Part shown: in pieces, positions 7,088-7,424 of the stretch
How the letters are laid out: each line of letters begins with the position of its first letter
Numbering within the stretch: position 1 is the first letter of the stretch
NCBI GenBank assembly: GCA_021767885.1
Contig: JAASSM010000067.1
Location: 1 to 7,424 of the forward strand
Direction: 5' to 3'
Length of the DNA: 7,424 nt
DNA from: a bacterium
Lineage (GTDB): Bacteria > Krumholzibacteriota > Krumholzibacteria > LZORAL124-64-63
Notes under the pieces: generated by a model
Database searches by the model: none
What the model was told of the DNA's origin: nothing
The model's input: only the letters and a program-made list of their open reading frames with translations
Made by a program: the position numbers and the translations under genes

Positions 7088-7424
7088 ATGGGTGTCAGCC
7101 GCTACATCGCGCGCCGCTACCAGCGCAGCCGCCGCCGCAGCCGGGCCCTGAACCGCGCGGCCGTGATCGCCATCGCGGGGATCACGGTGGGCGTGTTCGT
7201 GCTCAACGTGGTACTGGCGGTGATGAACGGCTTCCACGAGGAGCTCCAGCGCAGCTTCGTGGACACCATGCCCATGATCTCGGTGACCAGCGGCTCGCCC
7301 GACGGCTTCGGCGACCTCGAGCGCACCCTGGGCGTCATCGGCGACGAACCCGGCGTGATCGGCGTCTCGCCCCAGATCCGTCAGGAGGTGGTGGTCTCCA
7401 GGCAACGCCTGTTCGGCAACCCCA
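7088..7424 (+). CDS. LolC/LolE-family lipoprotein-release ABC transporter permease, partial at 3' end
   Basis: The frame from ATG 7088 stays open to the window edge (112 codons). The short Arg-rich cytoplasmic N-terminus (SRYIARRYQRSRRRSRALNR) precedes one hydrophobic segment (about residues 24-46), followed at once by VMNGFHEEL, the hallmark junction of LolC/LolE permeases, and then the start of a periplasmic MacB-like domain (PMISVTSG, and later GVIGVSPQI). In the Lol system two such permeases and the ATPase LolD pull outer-membrane lipoproteins from the inner membrane and hand them to LolA. The paralogue (LolC, LolE or a single fused-role type) cannot be told from the N-terminus. The ATG has only a weak upstream ribosome site (GCCGCCGGAC), so coupling to lysS, which ends 20 bases earlier, may help. 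A lolD gene is expected downstream, outside the window. Confidence 0.85.
   Translation, partial: MGVSRYIARRYQRSRRRSRALNRAAVIAIAGITVGVFVLNVVLAVMNGFHEELQRSFVDTMPMISVTSGSPDGFGDLERTLGVIGDEPGVIGVSPQIRQEVVVSRQRLFGNP

Overview
This is a GC-rich (roughly 70% by eye), almost fully coding stretch of a bacterial chromosome. All genes are on the + strand and form what looks like one housekeeping operon. In order they are: the 3' end of a TPR-type protein, nadD (NAD synthesis), polA (DNA polymerase I), coaE (last step of CoA synthesis), prfB (release factor 2, read through a programmed +1 frameshift), lysS (lysyl-tRNA synthetase), and the 5' end of a LolC/LolE-type inner-membrane permease.

Packing is very tight. 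The TPR gene and nadD, nadD and polA, and polA and coaE each share a 4-base stop/start overlap (ATGA, GTGA, GTGA). prfB starts 3 bases after coaE stops. The only real gaps are 67 bases (prfB-lysS) and 20 bases (lysS-permease). No gene-free stretch exceeds 70 bases. I see no tRNA, rRNA, CRISPR array, insertion sequence, phage gene or convincing rho-independent terminator. The long open frames on the - strand and in other + frames are by-products of the GC-rich codon pattern.

The LolC/E-type permease implies a diderm (Gram-negative-type) bacterium that traffics lipoproteins to an outer membrane. The gene order, GC content and the BamD-like TPR end before nadD would fit the FCB group (Gemmatimonadota-, Eisenbacteria- or Krumholzibacteria-like) or another deep-branching diderm. 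That placement is an inference without a database search and is weak.

The genes share a growth-related theme: two cofactor enzymes (NAD, CoA), DNA repair and Okazaki-fragment processing, translation termination, tRNA charging and envelope biogenesis. There is no obvious undescribed system. The points most worth a second look are the prfB recoding site, whose Shine-Dalgarno-like element sits one base closer to the slip codon than in E. coli, and the CoaE protein, which departs from the usual family pattern at three conserved places.
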